Part shown: positions 20,116-29,785 of the stretch, one piece after another
Layout of the letters: each line of letters starts with the position of its first letter
Position numbering within the stretch: position 1 is the first letter of the stretch
NCBI RefSeq assembly: GCF_003390325.1
Contig: NZ_QUOK01000003.1
Coordinates: 434,001-498,000 of the forward strand
DNA: 64,000 nt
From: Rhodohalobacter sp. SW132
Lineage (GTDB): Bacteria > Bacteroidota > Rhodothermia > Balneolales > Balneolaceae
Direction: 5' to 3'
Made by a program: the position numbers and the translations under genes
The notes under the pieces: model-generated
Seen by the model: only the letters and a program-made list of their open reading frames with translations
Told to the model about the DNA's origin: nothing
The model's database searches: none

Positions 20116-20325
20116 CTAATTTTCTCTTTCGAGATTTGGGGTACAGGTTTCAATATTCATTACTCTGTAAACCGGGCAGAATGAAAGTGCTCCTGAAGCG
20201 ATAAATATGAGCCCTAAAAATCCCCACAGGCTGTCATACCACAGACCTGCAAATAGTATGATCATTCCTAAAACTACACGTAACAGAGCATCTGAGAATC
20301 CTACATTTTTTTTGATAATTTTCAT
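20116..20325 (-). CDS. YgaP-type transmembrane protein (DUF2892)
   Basis: A 69-aa inner membrane protein with two predicted helices, opening MKIIKKNVGFSDALLRVVLG and continuing ILFAGLWYDSLWGFLGLIFIASGALSFCPVYRVMNI. This is the DUF2892/YgaP transmembrane family, with the characteristic FCPVYR after helix 2. The start is fixed by the ribosome binding site AAAGGTGA at the proper distance before ATG at 20325; an upstream in-frame GTG at 20334 sits inside that site and is not the start. Function unknown; in other bacteria this module is fused or adjacent to rhodanese domains, none of which are near here. Confidence 0.88.
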   Translation of the reverse strand: MKIIKKNVGFSDALLRVVLGMIILFAGLWYDSLWGFLGLIFIASGALSFCPVYRVMNIETCTPNLEREN

Positions 20326-20552
20326 GACGGTCACCTTTTATTTTTAATTAATGTTGTATCAATGGTTAACATGACGTTTTGTTACTTATATGATACTGAA
20401 CCCGCTGATTCCTGTCTGTACTCCGGCACCTGATCGTGATGTAGTCGAATCCACTACATGCGAAGTGTTCACCTGTTAAAGTTTTCGTCCATTTTGTCTG
20501 TGCTGTTTCCTTTGGCGAAAACCCTTCCTATATTTACTAATGTCAAATTTTT

Positions 20553-20636
20553 GCCCGGGTGGCGGAATTGGTAGACGCGCCGGATTCAAAATCCGGTGAT
20601 GGCAACATTGTAGGGGTTCGAGTCCCCTCCCGGGTA
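20553..20636 (+). tRNA. tRNA-Leu (CAA)
   Basis: Complete cloverleaf. The acceptor 5' strand GCCCGGG (20553-20559) pairs with CCCGGGT (20629-20635), with discriminator A; the D arm contains GGCGGAATTGGTAGACGC; the anticodon stem CCGGA/TCCGG encloses loop TTCAAAA with anticodon CAA at 20587-20589; a variable arm and the T loop GGTTCGAGTCC follow. The 3' CCA is not encoded. This tRNA marks the border between ordinary chromosome and the Tc-toxin region and is a typical integration site for tyrosine recombinases. Confidence 0.97.
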
Positions 20637-20652
20637 CTGAGTAAAACACATA

Positions 20653-20686
20653 AACCCTTAACTTTATATGAGTTAGGGGTTTTTTA
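20653..20686 (+). terminator. Rho-independent terminator after tRNA-Leu
   Basis: AACCCTTAACT and AGTTAGGGGTT form an 11-bp stem (one G-U pair) with a 7-nt loop, followed directly by a run of Ts, 17 bp after the tRNA. Confidence 0.9.
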
Positions 20687-20689
20687 TTT

Positions 20690-21417
20690 ATAACAGGTAA
20701 AGGTATAGGTAAAGGTTTTTACATATATCTGAATTAACAGGAAGCAAGAATATTGATTTTCACTGTTTCAGTTCTTGAGAGTGAAATCTACCTCATCACA
20801 ACCTTATAAACTATTCAATTACTCAAATACCCACGTTACCAATTAGATCTTCTTCTAAGGTACAAGCAACCAGATAGTAACTTACAATACATTACTAATC
20901 ATTTTCTTTGCCAGTAGAGATTTCATCTATGCAGATTTATCTGCACCGGCAGGCAGGGATTGGGTTGTTTCGCTGGAAAACGATACATCGCACTGCAAAA
21001 TCTCCCTTCAATTTCCGAGTATATAACTGTGCTACCCCTCATCCACAATTCATCTAAATCACAATTAAATTACAGTCCTTATCAATGACCTTGTACAGGG
21101 TAAATCATTGCGTTTAAACACTTTAATAATGATTTATAAATTTGATCCTACTCCTTTACGCACTTACTTCAGCATTCACAATGCTACATTTTATTAAATA
21201 AGACCACCTTTTATTTTTTAGTTTTTTAAATCTGGAAGACTATTCACTAAAATAAATTAGATTTTTTAAAAAATATTTTTTATTTAGAAAAAAGCGTCAA
21301 AAAGTAATAAGCATTTGAGAGAACCAATAAGATCGAGATAGATAAATATTGTTTTTTTCATTTCTTGAAAACAAAACATTTATTGGTTAATCATTAGTCT
21401 TAGGTTCACCTTCTATC
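20690..21417. other. Gene-free AT-rich left edge of the toxin region
   Basis: About 730 bp without a convincing coding frame, distinctly AT-rich, with stops throughout. It separates tRNA-Leu from the first Tc gene and must contain the promoter of the first toxin gene. A direct repeat of the tRNA 3' end (att site) was looked for by eye here and further right and not found. Confidence 0.5.
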
Positions 21418-21438
21418 CCGATTAATAACTTTAATCGG
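21418..21438 (+). promoter_or_regulatory. 8-bp hairpin abutting the BC1 start codon
   Basis: CCGATTAA (21418-21425) and TTAATCGG (21431-21438) form a perfect stem with a 5-nt loop, ending 2 nt before the ATG at 21441, where a ribosome binding site would lie. No purine-rich Shine-Dalgarno is present. It could mask the initiation region or bind a dimeric regulator. Confidence 0.5.
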
Positions 21439-21440
21439 AT

Positions 21441-24400
21441 ATGCAAAATATCAAAGATAATAAGAAAGGGGATATTGCTGACCTCACTCAAGAGCAGGCT
21501 ACTGATTCGAATGCAATTGAGATCCCCGAACTATCCTTACCCAAAGGTGGTGGTGCATTAAAAAGCATTGATGAGAAATTTGAAGTTAACGCTGCAAATG
21601 GCACGGCATCTTTTTCCATCCCGTTGCCAATCACACCCGGCCGAAATGGTTTCGCCCCTTCACTCTCACTTTCTTATAACTCAGGAGGAGGTAATAGTCC
21701 GTTCGGAGTGGGCTGGTCGCTTAGCTACCCAATGATTCAGTGCAGGACGGATAAGCGTCTGCCCCAATACCAGGATAGTACGGACGAAGATACGTTTATG
21801 TTTTCTGGAGCGGAGGATTTGGTACCCTATCTTGAGGTCCCAAATGAAGGTGAGGAAAACTGGAAACGGAGAGAGCATTCAACAGATGCAGTTATTGTAC
21901 ATCAGTATCGGCCAAGGGTTGAAGGAGGATTTACCCGCATTGAACGCATCACGCGAAAGGTTGATGGACAGGTTTACTGGAAGGTCACGACCCGGGAAAA
22001 CGTTACCACCTTCCTTGGACTTAGTCCCAACGCCCGCATTTTTGATCCGGAGGATGAATCGAAGATTTATTCCTGGCTGCCCGAATTTAGTTACGACGGG
22101 AAAGGAAATTGGATGCGATACGAGTATAAAGCCGAAAATCTGGCACACGTCCCAAACGATGTACATGAGAGAAATCGCCATGCTGGCATAGCAAAGTTTA
22201 CTAATCGATATCTGAAACGGGTAAAATACGGCAATCGAACACCCTGGTATGCCGATGACCCCTTCAATCCCACCCTTCCTGACACGGATGCTGAATATTT
22301 TTTTGAGGTCGTAATGGATTACGGGGACCACAAAGACCCTGGGAATAGTGAACAGACTCCTACTTATGAAGAGTCTCGACCTTGGGAGTCTAGGCCCGAT
22401 GCATTTTCCTCCTACCGTTCCGGCTTTGAAATACGCACTTACCGGCGTTGCTTTAATATTCTGATGTTTCATCATTTTCCGGACGAGGTTCAGTTTGAAG
22501 ATACGACTGATGAAGGTACAACTGATGGAGAACCATTTGGGAGCAATTACCTGGTCAAATCATTAGCTCTAAGCTATCAACCATCTTCGATTAATGAGTC
22601 AGGCCAAACCGAGGTAAGCTACTTACAATCGGTTACACAAAAAGGGTTTATCCAAAAAGCTGATACGTATTTTGAAAAGAGCCTACCTCCCACCGAGTTT
22701 GAGTATCAGAACCTTCAGTGGAATACGGAAGCACGGGTTGTGGATAGTGACAGTATCATGAATGCTCCTGTGGGGCTGACCAACAATTATCAGTGGGTTG
22801 ATTTGTATGGAGAGGGCATAAATGGAATTCTAACCGAGCAAGCAGAGGGTTGGTATTATAAGTCTAATCTTGGTGACATCGATGAGGACCGGCAAGTACG
22901 CTTTACCAAAGCAAATAAGGTTATCCCTAAACCATCCTTTTCTGGACTATCCAACGGTGTGCTATCCATTCAGGACTTAGAGTCAAATGGACAAAAACAG
23001 GTGGTGGTAAACAGCCCTGGTATGCAAGGTTATTTTGAGCTGACTGAAGGTGATGATTTTAAGTCGTTTGAGCCGTTTGAACAGGTAGCAAACGTAAATC
23101 TACAGGATCCCAATACACGGCTGCTTGACCTGAATGGAGACGGTCAGCCCGAAATTGTGATGACCGAGGATAACCTTTTCACCTGGCATCCTGCAGATGG
23201 TAAAAAAGGATATAAACGGGCGGAATCTTCATCAAAGACGATTGATGAAGAGAAAGGACCAGCCTTTGTATTTGCAGATACGGATCAGCAGGAGTCCATT
23301 TTCCTGGCCGACATGAGTGGAGACGGATTGACCGATATAGTAAGGGTACGAGACGGGGAGATTTGCTACTGGGCTAATAAAGGATATGGGCGCTTTAGTG
23401 CAAAAATTAATATGGGCAATGCTCCCCATTTTGACCACCCTGATCAGTTCAATCCAAAGTATCTGCAGCTTTCAGATATAAGCGGCACTGGGGCATCGGA
23501 CATCATCTACCTGGGCAGGAATAAATTTAAGGCTTATATAAATTTAACAGGAAATGCCTGGAGCGAAGCCCACCAAATAGAACCGTTCTTCCCTATAGAC
23601 AGCAATACTCAGCTTTCAGTTATTGATCTGCTTGGCACGGGTACGTCCTGTATCGTCTGGTCATCCGACCTGCCGGCTGAAAGCCATGCCCCCATGCGCT
23701 ACATGGATCTAATGGACAGCAAAAAGCCACATGTACTGAAGAAATATGTAAATAATTTTGGTAAGGAAACTTCGCTGGAGTATAAAAGCTCTACACACTT
23801 TTATCTAAAGGATAAGCAAGAAGGCAGACCCTGGATTACCAAGCTGCCCTTCCCGGTTCAGGTGGTTGCCAAATCTATAACAGAAGATAAGATAACGGAC
23901 GTACGTTTTACGGCAGAATACTGCTATCACCACGGGTACTACGATCACCAGGAACGCGAGTTCCGTGGATTCGGGATGGTAGAACAACGGGATACAGAGG
24001 AGTACGAGCACTGGAAAGCCAACAATGAAGGAAATCAGCTGGAAAAATCGGAAGAACTCTATCAGGCTCCGACCTTGACCAAAACCTGGTTCCATACGGG
24101 TGCGTTTTTAGATCGTGAGAATATTTTAACGCAGTTTAAGGAAGAGTACTGGTTCGAAGAGTACAATAACGTCTTTCCGGATGCTCCTATTACAGTATCG
24201 GAACCGGAGCTTGAAGATGCACGGATTGTTGCCAATCAAACGCTGGAAGATCGGTTTGATATCACGGAACTGAGTGCAGAGGAATACCGGGAAGCACTGC
24301 GAGCTTGTAAAGGCATGACGCTTCGCCAGGAAGTTTTTGCTCTGGATACTCCATCTGAAGATCCTTCGCTTGAAGAACAGCAAAAAGAGCTCAAGCCCTA

Positions 24401-27400
24401 TTCGGTAGCCACTCATAATTGTCACATTCAACTGCTTCAGCCAAGAGGTGAGAACAGGTACGGTTCTTTCATCGTAACTGAAAGCGAAGCCCTCACCATT
24501 CATTATGAACGGGATGAAACCGATCCGCGGATAGCTCATACACTCAATACCAAAATTGATGAATTAGGCAACATTCTGGAATCTGCTTCAGTAGTCTATC
24601 CACGCATTCGAATTAATGACTCGCTTGCAACTGTAATAAACAGCGCCTCGGCTATGACTTATGAAAGGCCGGAAGAAAAACAGGCTTATATGGATAGCCT
24701 GGAATTTGTGAAGACTGAACAAGAAAAGACACTCATCACGTATAGCAAAAATATTTTTACAGGCGATATTATTGAAGATGAGATCTACCGACTTCGCCAG
24801 CCGGCAGAAACCAAAACCTATGAAATTACCAGCCTTGACTTGTTGAATGAGCTTTATGAGGTTGACGAATTTGCTGGAATATTTGAAGATCCAGATGGAG
24901 AAATTGACTATCACAAATCGCCTGATCCCAGTTCTGAAAGGCATCAATATCGTCTTATCGAGCACATTCGTTCTCTTTATTATGATGAGCAGTTAGTAGA
25001 TGCTCTCCCATTAGGACAACTCAGCACTCATGGTATTTCATATGAGAGTTATCAGTTAGCCTATACACCGGATCTGCTTGATAATATTTTCACGGACGAA
25101 GATGGAACCAATAACCGGCTTCCATCCGATTTGGATGCGCTGTTATCAGATGAAGGTAAATTTGTCCATAGCGAGGACGAAAATAACTGGTGGATTCGTT
25201 CAGGCAGGCCCCTGTTTATCCGACCTGAAGAGGGAGAGGATATTACAACCGTTAAAAATCGCTTTTTTTCTCCCATCGCTTACCTATCTCCTTTCGATTC
25301 GGTAACCTCGGTTTCTTATTACAAAGATTATTTCCTGATGCTAAAGGAGACCGAGGATGCACTGGAAAACCGTATGGCCGTGGAACGGTTCAACTTTCGC
25401 ACACTGGCACCGATCAGAATGAAAGATATCAACGATAATATTTCTGAGATCCTGGTTGATGAACTGGGACTGGTGAAAGCGATGGCTGTACTCGGTAAAG
25501 GCGACGAAGCCGATACCCTGGATGGATTGGCCGAGTACACTACCGAGGATGAGCGAAATGATATTGAAAACTATTTTACGTTCGCAAATACGAATGACTT
25601 GCGCACCACCGCGAGAAATCTGCTGCAGGGAGCAACCAGCCGGTTTGTTTATAATTTTCATCGATACCTCTCATCTGTACAACTACTCGAAGAGCAACTA
25701 ACGGAAAATCCAGAAACCGGGGAATGTGCTATGGTTAAATTCCTGCCAACCGTTGTGGGAAGTATCAACCGCGAGCAGCATCATAGCAACAATCCCAACA
25801 GCCCGCTTCAACTGGGTTTTGAATACTCTGACGGCATGGGCAACGTGGCGATGGCCAAAGCCCAAGCCGAGCCCGGTGAAGCGCTAAAGCTGAATATCCA
25901 GGAGGATTGCAGCTACACGCTTGAAAGGGATGATACCGGCGATAATCTGCGCTGGATTGGCAATGGACGAACTGTGCTCAATAACAAAGGGAATCCCGTT
26001 AAACAGTATGAGCCCTACTTTTCGGTGAATCCGTTTTACGAAGATAATAAGGAGCTGGTAGAGCGGGGTTTCACTCCGATCATCTATTATGATGCCATGG
26101 GCCGGTACATTCGGACCGAGCTGCCCGATGGTTCTTTCACGAAAGTAGAGTTTGACAGTTGGCAGCAGGCAAGCTATGACCAAAACGACACTGTGATGGA
26201 CAGCCAGTGGTATGATGACCGTTTCAACCGCCGCATCGACGCCGAACTCACAGAAGCAGGGAAAGATCCTATAAAAGAAAAGAAAGCTGCCGAAAAAGCA
26301 GCCAAACACCATAACACGCCAACGGTCTTGCACTTTGACACTTTAGGGCGACCTATTGTAAGTGTTGCCCATAATAGGATTGAGGAAAATGATCCCAACG
26401 GCAATGTAATTGATACGAGAGATGAGTTCTACAGCACACTCATTAACCGGGATATTGAAGGCAATGTTCGCAGCGTGGTTGATGCTCGGAACAACACCGT
26501 CATGGAATATAAGTATGATATGCTGGGACATCGCGTGTATCAGAACAGCATGGATGCGGGCCGGCGGTGGACGTTGAATAACGTGGCCGGAAATCCTGTT
26601 CGCAACTGGGATGACATGGACCACCATTTTACAACGAGCTATGACGTATTACAACGTCCCATGGAAAAACAACTCCAAATTCTATCAGAAGATGCAAATG
26701 TTCATGTAATTGAGAAGATTATCTACGGGGAAAGTCAGGCAGACGCGAAACTAAAGAACCTCCGCGGGCAGGTTTACCAGCATTACGATTCAAGCGGACG
26801 AATGACCAACCTGCAATTTGATTATAAAGGCAACCTGCTGGAGGCGAAGCGTCGATTGGCCGCGACTTACGATGAAGAAATTATTGACTGGTCAGATGGT
26901 TCGCCGACCAATCGCTTGGACGAGGAGGTATTTACTTCTATTACTGAATACGATGCGATGAACAGAATGACGCGCCTCTATAATTGGCACCGAAGTGTGG
27001 ACCGTGTGGCCGTTTATGAACCAAGCTATAATGATCGTGGAACTCTTGAAGCGGAAGATCATATTACAGCTGCTCAGCGTATAAGCGATGGATACACCGA
27101 CGGCCGCCGAATCACTGCTGTATCTGGCATTCAATACAACGAGAAAGGACAGCGTACCCGAATGCTCTTCGGAAACGGGACGGCCACCCGTTACTTATAT
27201 GACTCTCAAACGTTCCGGCTCATTCAATTGCGAACAACCAAAAATCCAACAAATGAGGCGCTTCCAACCGGACCGTCGAATTTATCGGACCCCAATACGC
27301 TTCAAAACCTCTATTACACGTATGACCCGGTGGGAAACATCTCGGAAATTAAAGATGATGCCTATAAACCGGTCTTTTTCGACAACCAGCGGGTGGAACC

Positions 27401-29369
27401 CAAAAGCCGCTATACCTACGATCCGTTGTATAGGCTGATTCGGGCTGAAGGCAGAGAAAACATTAGTTTTGATAACGCGCCAGGCCCCAAAGAACCCGAT
27501 CCTTTCTCAACCAACAATTTTCCCATCACGGACCAAACACTTCGCAAGTACACCCAAACATATGAGTACGACAGCGTTGGCAACATCCTGAAGATGCGAC
27601 ACATTAACAGTGTAGAGCGCTGGACGCGCAATTATAAATACGATACCAACAACAACCGCCTCGACCGCACATGGAAAAAAAGTGATACAGCCAGCGCTGT
27701 GGTTTATCAAAACGACGCCCACGGCAACATGCTGAACTACAACAATACGCCGGAAGAATACCGCCCGAACTGGGATTACAGAGACCGTATGCATCACTTG
27801 AACCTCGGGGGAGGTGGGGAAGCCTATTACCAGTATGGCGGTAACCGAGAGCGCAGCCGCAAACGCGTCGAACGAAGAGATGGTATGACAGAGGAACGCC
27901 TTTACCTTGGAGGGATGGAGGTCTACCGCCGCTGGAACGGTACGACTTTGACAGAAGAAATTGAAACCCACCACCTAATGGTCGATGACCAGCGAGTGCT
28001 GATGGTGGAAGATATTATTGAAACCGACAGTAATAATTTGAGCACCGGCATCCTCGACCGCTACCAGTACAGTAACCATCTGGGCTCAGTGGGGTTGGAG
28101 ATGACTGGCACCGGGGCTATTATTTCATACGAAGAATATCACCCTTTCGGTACGGTCGCCTATCAGGCAGTTAATTCAACTATTAAAGCAACGGCCAAGC
28201 GCTATCGCTATACCGGGATGGAGCGGGATAAAGAAAGTGGACTCAATTATCACTCGGCACGATATTATATGCCGTGGTTAGGGAGGTGGATAAGTGCGGA
28301 TCCAATCGGAGTGATTGGAGGCATCAATCTATATCGATTAGGACTAAATAATCCTATTAAGTTTAAAGATGTTAATGGTAATCAACCCTATGATATCGGT
28401 GGGATGTCACTCGATGAAATGAGAGAAGAAAGAGGTAGGCAAAAAAAACAAGTAGAAGCAGAAGAAAAATTACGTAGAAAGAAAGGCAATGAAAAACTAA
28501 ATCATTCAGCTCCTTATAGGGGTAGTACACCTGAACAGCTAAAATCATATGAAAATGTTCAAGGGGATCATGTAATACCTCATACTCTAAGAGATGCACA
28601 AAGGACTTCTCCAAGTGGGGAAAGATATCATAAAAGTAGATATGGTGAAGAAGTAATGATGGTAGAAACTGGAAAAGCTGAAGGAGGAAAACCAGCAAAG
28701 CCACATACCCAAGTCAAAAGAACTCAGATGGAGCTAGCAGACAGAGTTAAAAGAGGAGAATCAATATCTGAAGGAGAAATAAAACACAGTATGCAAAGAG
28801 CATATTCTGAAGTAGAAGGAGTTGATTTTGATAAACAGGAAGTTGATAGAACATTAATTGATTCTGAGAATAATTTGCATAGACCTATTAAAGAAACTGG
28901 AAAAGAGCTTATTGATGAAGGTTTAGTTACGCAGAATGATCTTAATGACTATAGTGAAAATACCAAAAAATCTTTGTCTCCTAAAAAGGGAAATCAAGTA
29001 AATAAAATTACCAGTGATGCAGTTGAAGTTGTAAAAAAGACAGGAAAAGAGGTTATGACAGTTGCAGAGCCATTAAAAAAAGTTGCAAGTAAAGCTGGAC
29101 CTATTGGTACAGCAGCAGAGGTACTCAATTTAGTCGATGCTGATACAACTGAAGCGCAAGTTCAAGCGACATCCGATCTGGGAGCTGATTTAGTTGGATA
29201 TGCAGGACCTGTCGGCGCAGTAGGTTCTCTAGCATATAGTGGCACACGAATGGTGGATGATGCAGTTGGAAGTGCTACTGGGAAAAGCATATCAAGTCGA
29301 ATTGGAGAAGCTGCAGCTAATAATAAAATTACAGGTTGGCTGGGAAGAAAATTAGTTGGACTGGATTAA
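21441..29369 (+). CDS. Tc toxin BC fusion 1 (TcB-TcC, SpvB/RHS)
   Basis: Natural fusion of toxin-complex subunits TcB and TcC in one 2,642-aa protein; together they normally make the hollow RHS cocoon that holds and releases the toxic payload into the TcA channel. Residues about 30-360 are the SpvB domain (LPKGGGALKSIDEKFEVNAA, PGRNGFAPSLSLSYNSGGGN). TcB mid-domains with FG-GAP-like loops follow (DMSGDGLTDIVR about 620; DISGTGASDIIY about 685). RHS/YD repeats fill about 1,690-2,250, and the RHS core ends YRYTGMERDKESGLNYHSAR...ADPIGVIGGINLY (about 2,245-2,300), the region where TcC cleaves itself. From about 2,315 onward is the unrelated tip. No signal peptide. Strongly similar to BC2 (45880-53751) except for the tip. 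It precedes the split TcA1; the gene order BC-A and the fusion differ from the classic A-B-C order. Confidence 0.95.
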   Translation: MQNIKDNKKGDIADLTQEQATDSNAIEIPELSLPKGGGALKSIDEKFEVNAANGTASFSIPLPITPGRNGFAPSLSLSYNSGGGNSPFGVGWSLSYPMIQCRTDKRLPQYQDSTDEDTFMFSGAEDLVPYLEVPNEGEENWKRREHSTDAVIVHQYRPRVEGGFTRIERITRKVDGQVYWKVTTRENVTTFLGLSPNARIFDPEDESKIYSWLPEFSYDGKGNWMRYEYKAENLAHVPNDVHERNRHAGIAKFTNRYLKRVKYGNRTPWYADDPFNPTLPDTDAEYFFEVVMDYGDHKDPGNSEQTPTYEESRPWESRPDAFSSYRSGFEIRTYRRCFNILMFHHFPDEVQFEDTTDEGTTDGEPFGSNYLVKSLALSYQPSSINESGQTEVSYLQSVTQKGFIQKADTYFEKSLPPTEFEYQNLQWNTEARVVDSDSIMNAPVGLTNNYQWVDLYGEGINGILTEQAEGWYYKSNLGDIDEDRQVRFTKANKVIPKPSFSGLSNGVLSIQDLESNGQKQVVVNSPGMQGYFELTEGDDFKSFEPFEQVANVNLQDPNTRLLDLNGDGQPEIVMTEDNLFTWHPADGKKGYKRAESSSKTIDEEKGPAFVFADTDQQESIFLADMSGDGLTDIVRVRDGEICYWANKGYGRFSAKINMGNAPHFDHPDQFNPKYLQLSDISGTGASDIIYLGRNKFKAYINLTGNAWSEAHQIEPFFPIDSNTQLSVIDLLGTGTSCIVWSSDLPAESHAPMRYMDLMDSKKPHVLKKYVNNFGKETSLEYKSSTHFYLKDKQEGRPWITKLPFPVQVVAKSITEDKITDVRFTAEYCYHHGYYDHQEREFRGFGMVEQRDTEEYEHWKANNEGNQLEKSEELYQAPTLTKTWFHTGAFLDRENILTQFKEEYWFEEYNNVFPDAPITVSEPELEDARIVANQTLEDRFDITELSAEEYREALRACKGMTLRQEVFALDTPSEDPSLEEQQKELKPYSVATHNCHIQLLQPRGENRYGSFIVTESEALTIHYERDETDPRIAHTLNTKIDELGNILESASVVYPRIRINDSLATVINSASAMTYERPEEKQAYMDSLEFVKTEQEKTLITYSKNIFTGDIIEDEIYRLRQPAETKTYEITSLDLLNELYEVDEFAGIFEDPDGEIDYHKSPDPSSERHQYRLIEHIRSLYYDEQLVDALPLGQLSTHGISYESYQLAYTPDLLDNIFTDEDGTNNRLPSDLDALLSDEGKFVHSEDENNWWIRSGRPLFIRPEEGEDITTVKNRFFSPIAYLSPFDSVTSVSYYKDYFLMLKETEDALENRMAVERFNFRTLAPIRMKDINDNISEILVDELGLVKAMAVLGKGDEADTLDGLAEYTTEDERNDIENYFTFANTNDLRTTARNLLQGATSRFVYNFHRYLSSVQLLEEQLTENPETGECAMVKFLPTVVGSINREQHHSNNPNSPLQLGFEYSDGMGNVAMAKAQAEPGEALKLNIQEDCSYTLERDDTGDNLRWIGNGRTVLNNKGNPVKQYEPYFSVNPFYEDNKELVERGFTPIIYYDAMGRYIRTELPDGSFTKVEFDSWQQASYDQNDTVMDSQWYDDRFNRRIDAELTEAGKDPIKEKKAAEKAAKHHNTPTVLHFDTLGRPIVSVAHNRIEENDPNGNVIDTRDEFYSTLINRDIEGNVRSVVDARNNTVMEYKYDMLGHRVYQNSMDAGRRWTLNNVAGNPVRNWDDMDHHFTTSYDVLQRPMEKQLQILSEDANVHVIEKIIYGESQADAKLKNLRGQVYQHYDSSGRMTNLQFDYKGNLLEAKRRLAATYDEEIIDWSDGSPTNRLDEEVFTSITEYDAMNRMTRLYNWHRSVDRVAVYEPSYNDRGTLEAEDHITAAQRISDGYTDGRRITAVSGIQYNEKGQRTRMLFGNGTATRYLYDSQTFRLIQLRTTKNPTNEALPTGPSNLSDPNTLQNLYYTYDPVGNISEIKDDAYKPVFFDNQRVEPKSRYTYDPLYRLIRAEGRENISFDNAPGPKEPDPFSTNNFPITDQTLRKYTQTYEYDSVGNILKMRHINSVERWTRNYKYDTNNNRLDRTWKKSDTASAVVYQNDAHGNMLNYNNTPEEYRPNWDYRDRMHHLNLGGGGEAYYQYGGNRERSRKRVERRDGMTEERLYLGGMEVYRRWNGTTLTEEIETHHLMVDDQRVLMVEDIIETDSNNLSTGILDRYQYSNHLGSVGLEMTGTGAIISYEEYHPFGTVAYQAVNSTIKATAKRYRYTGMERDKESGLNYHSARYYMPWLGRWISADPIGVIGGINLYRLGLNNPIKFKDVNGNQPYDIGGMSLDEMREERGRQKKQVEAEEKLRRKKGNEKLNHSAPYRGSTPEQLKSYENVQGDHVIPHTLRDAQRTSPSGERYHKSRYGEEVMMVETGKAEGGKPAKPHTQVKRTQMELADRVKRGESISEGEIKHSMQRAYSEVEGVDFDKQEVDRTLIDSENNLHRPIKETGKELIDEGLVTQNDLNDYSENTKKSLSPKKGNQVNKITSDAVEVVKKTGKEVMTVAEPLKKVASKAGPIGTAAEVLNLVDADTTEAQVQATSDLGADLVGYAGPVGAVGSLAYSGTRMVDDAVGSATGKSISSRIGEAAANNKITGWLGRKLVGLD
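28380..29366 (+). other. C-terminal toxin tip of BC1 (candidate HNH-like nuclease)
   Basis: Region of BC1 after the RHS core (about residues 2,314-2,642). The DNA is visibly more A-rich than the RHS part, as expected for a swapped payload. First part: highly charged linker (MREERGRQKKQVEAEEKLRR), then GDHVIPHTLRD, HKSRYGEEVMM, KPHTQVKRTQ and NNLHRPIKE, a pattern of His/Asp residues reminiscent of HNH/His-Me-finger nucleases. Second part: Gly/Ala-rich hydrophobic stretch (AGPIGTAAEVLNLV; DLVGYAGPVGAVGSLAYSG), which could help membrane passage. I do not recognise a named family; nuclease is an inference from the DHVIP motif only. Confidence 0.45.
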
Positions 29370-29785
29370 GAAATGCTCATTATTCTATTTCACTTAATAA
29401 TTTTAAAAAAGACAATAATTATATGAAATACCAAGTAAATACCAAAATTCAATCAAGTGTGCTCATTGATTTAACTAGGATTCTTGGGCAGATTACCAAT
29501 AGTCCTAGAAAAATATTAATAAAAAATGGTAATGTACACAATCGCTTAACTTAGGCGGATCAGATAGTGAATCATTTGATAAGCTCAAGGGCAATGGTAG
29601 TGTTTATACTGTCTAATTTATAGAAGCCAAGTGATGTAGTATTTCCTAAAAATGAAAGATGTCTGTGATAATACGTTCCAAGTTATCAAGTAAGTGATGA
29701 CAATAACAGGTTTGGAGGCTAATGAAGAAGAATAGTAACTATATATTTTGAGAATTTTCTAAAACCAACTTTTAAACAAACCACC
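29370..29785 (+). pseudogene. Spacer with possible gene or toxin-tip debris
   Basis: A 416-bp AT-rich spacer between BC1 and TcA1 with no intact gene of normal size. Two short adjoining frames look once-coding: 29423-29554 (43 codons, starting MKYQVNTKIQSSVLIDLTRI) and, in another frame, 29533-29613, ending SLNLGGSDSESFDKLKGNG then VYTV and a stop. A frame change between them would give one continuous peptide. It could be debris of a displaced toxin tip or of a small accessory gene; nothing is recognised. Confidence 0.3.

Noticed and set aside
29370..29785. Immunity gene for the BC1 tip
   Set aside because: No intact frame of suitable length exists directly downstream of BC1; Tc toxins usually need none.
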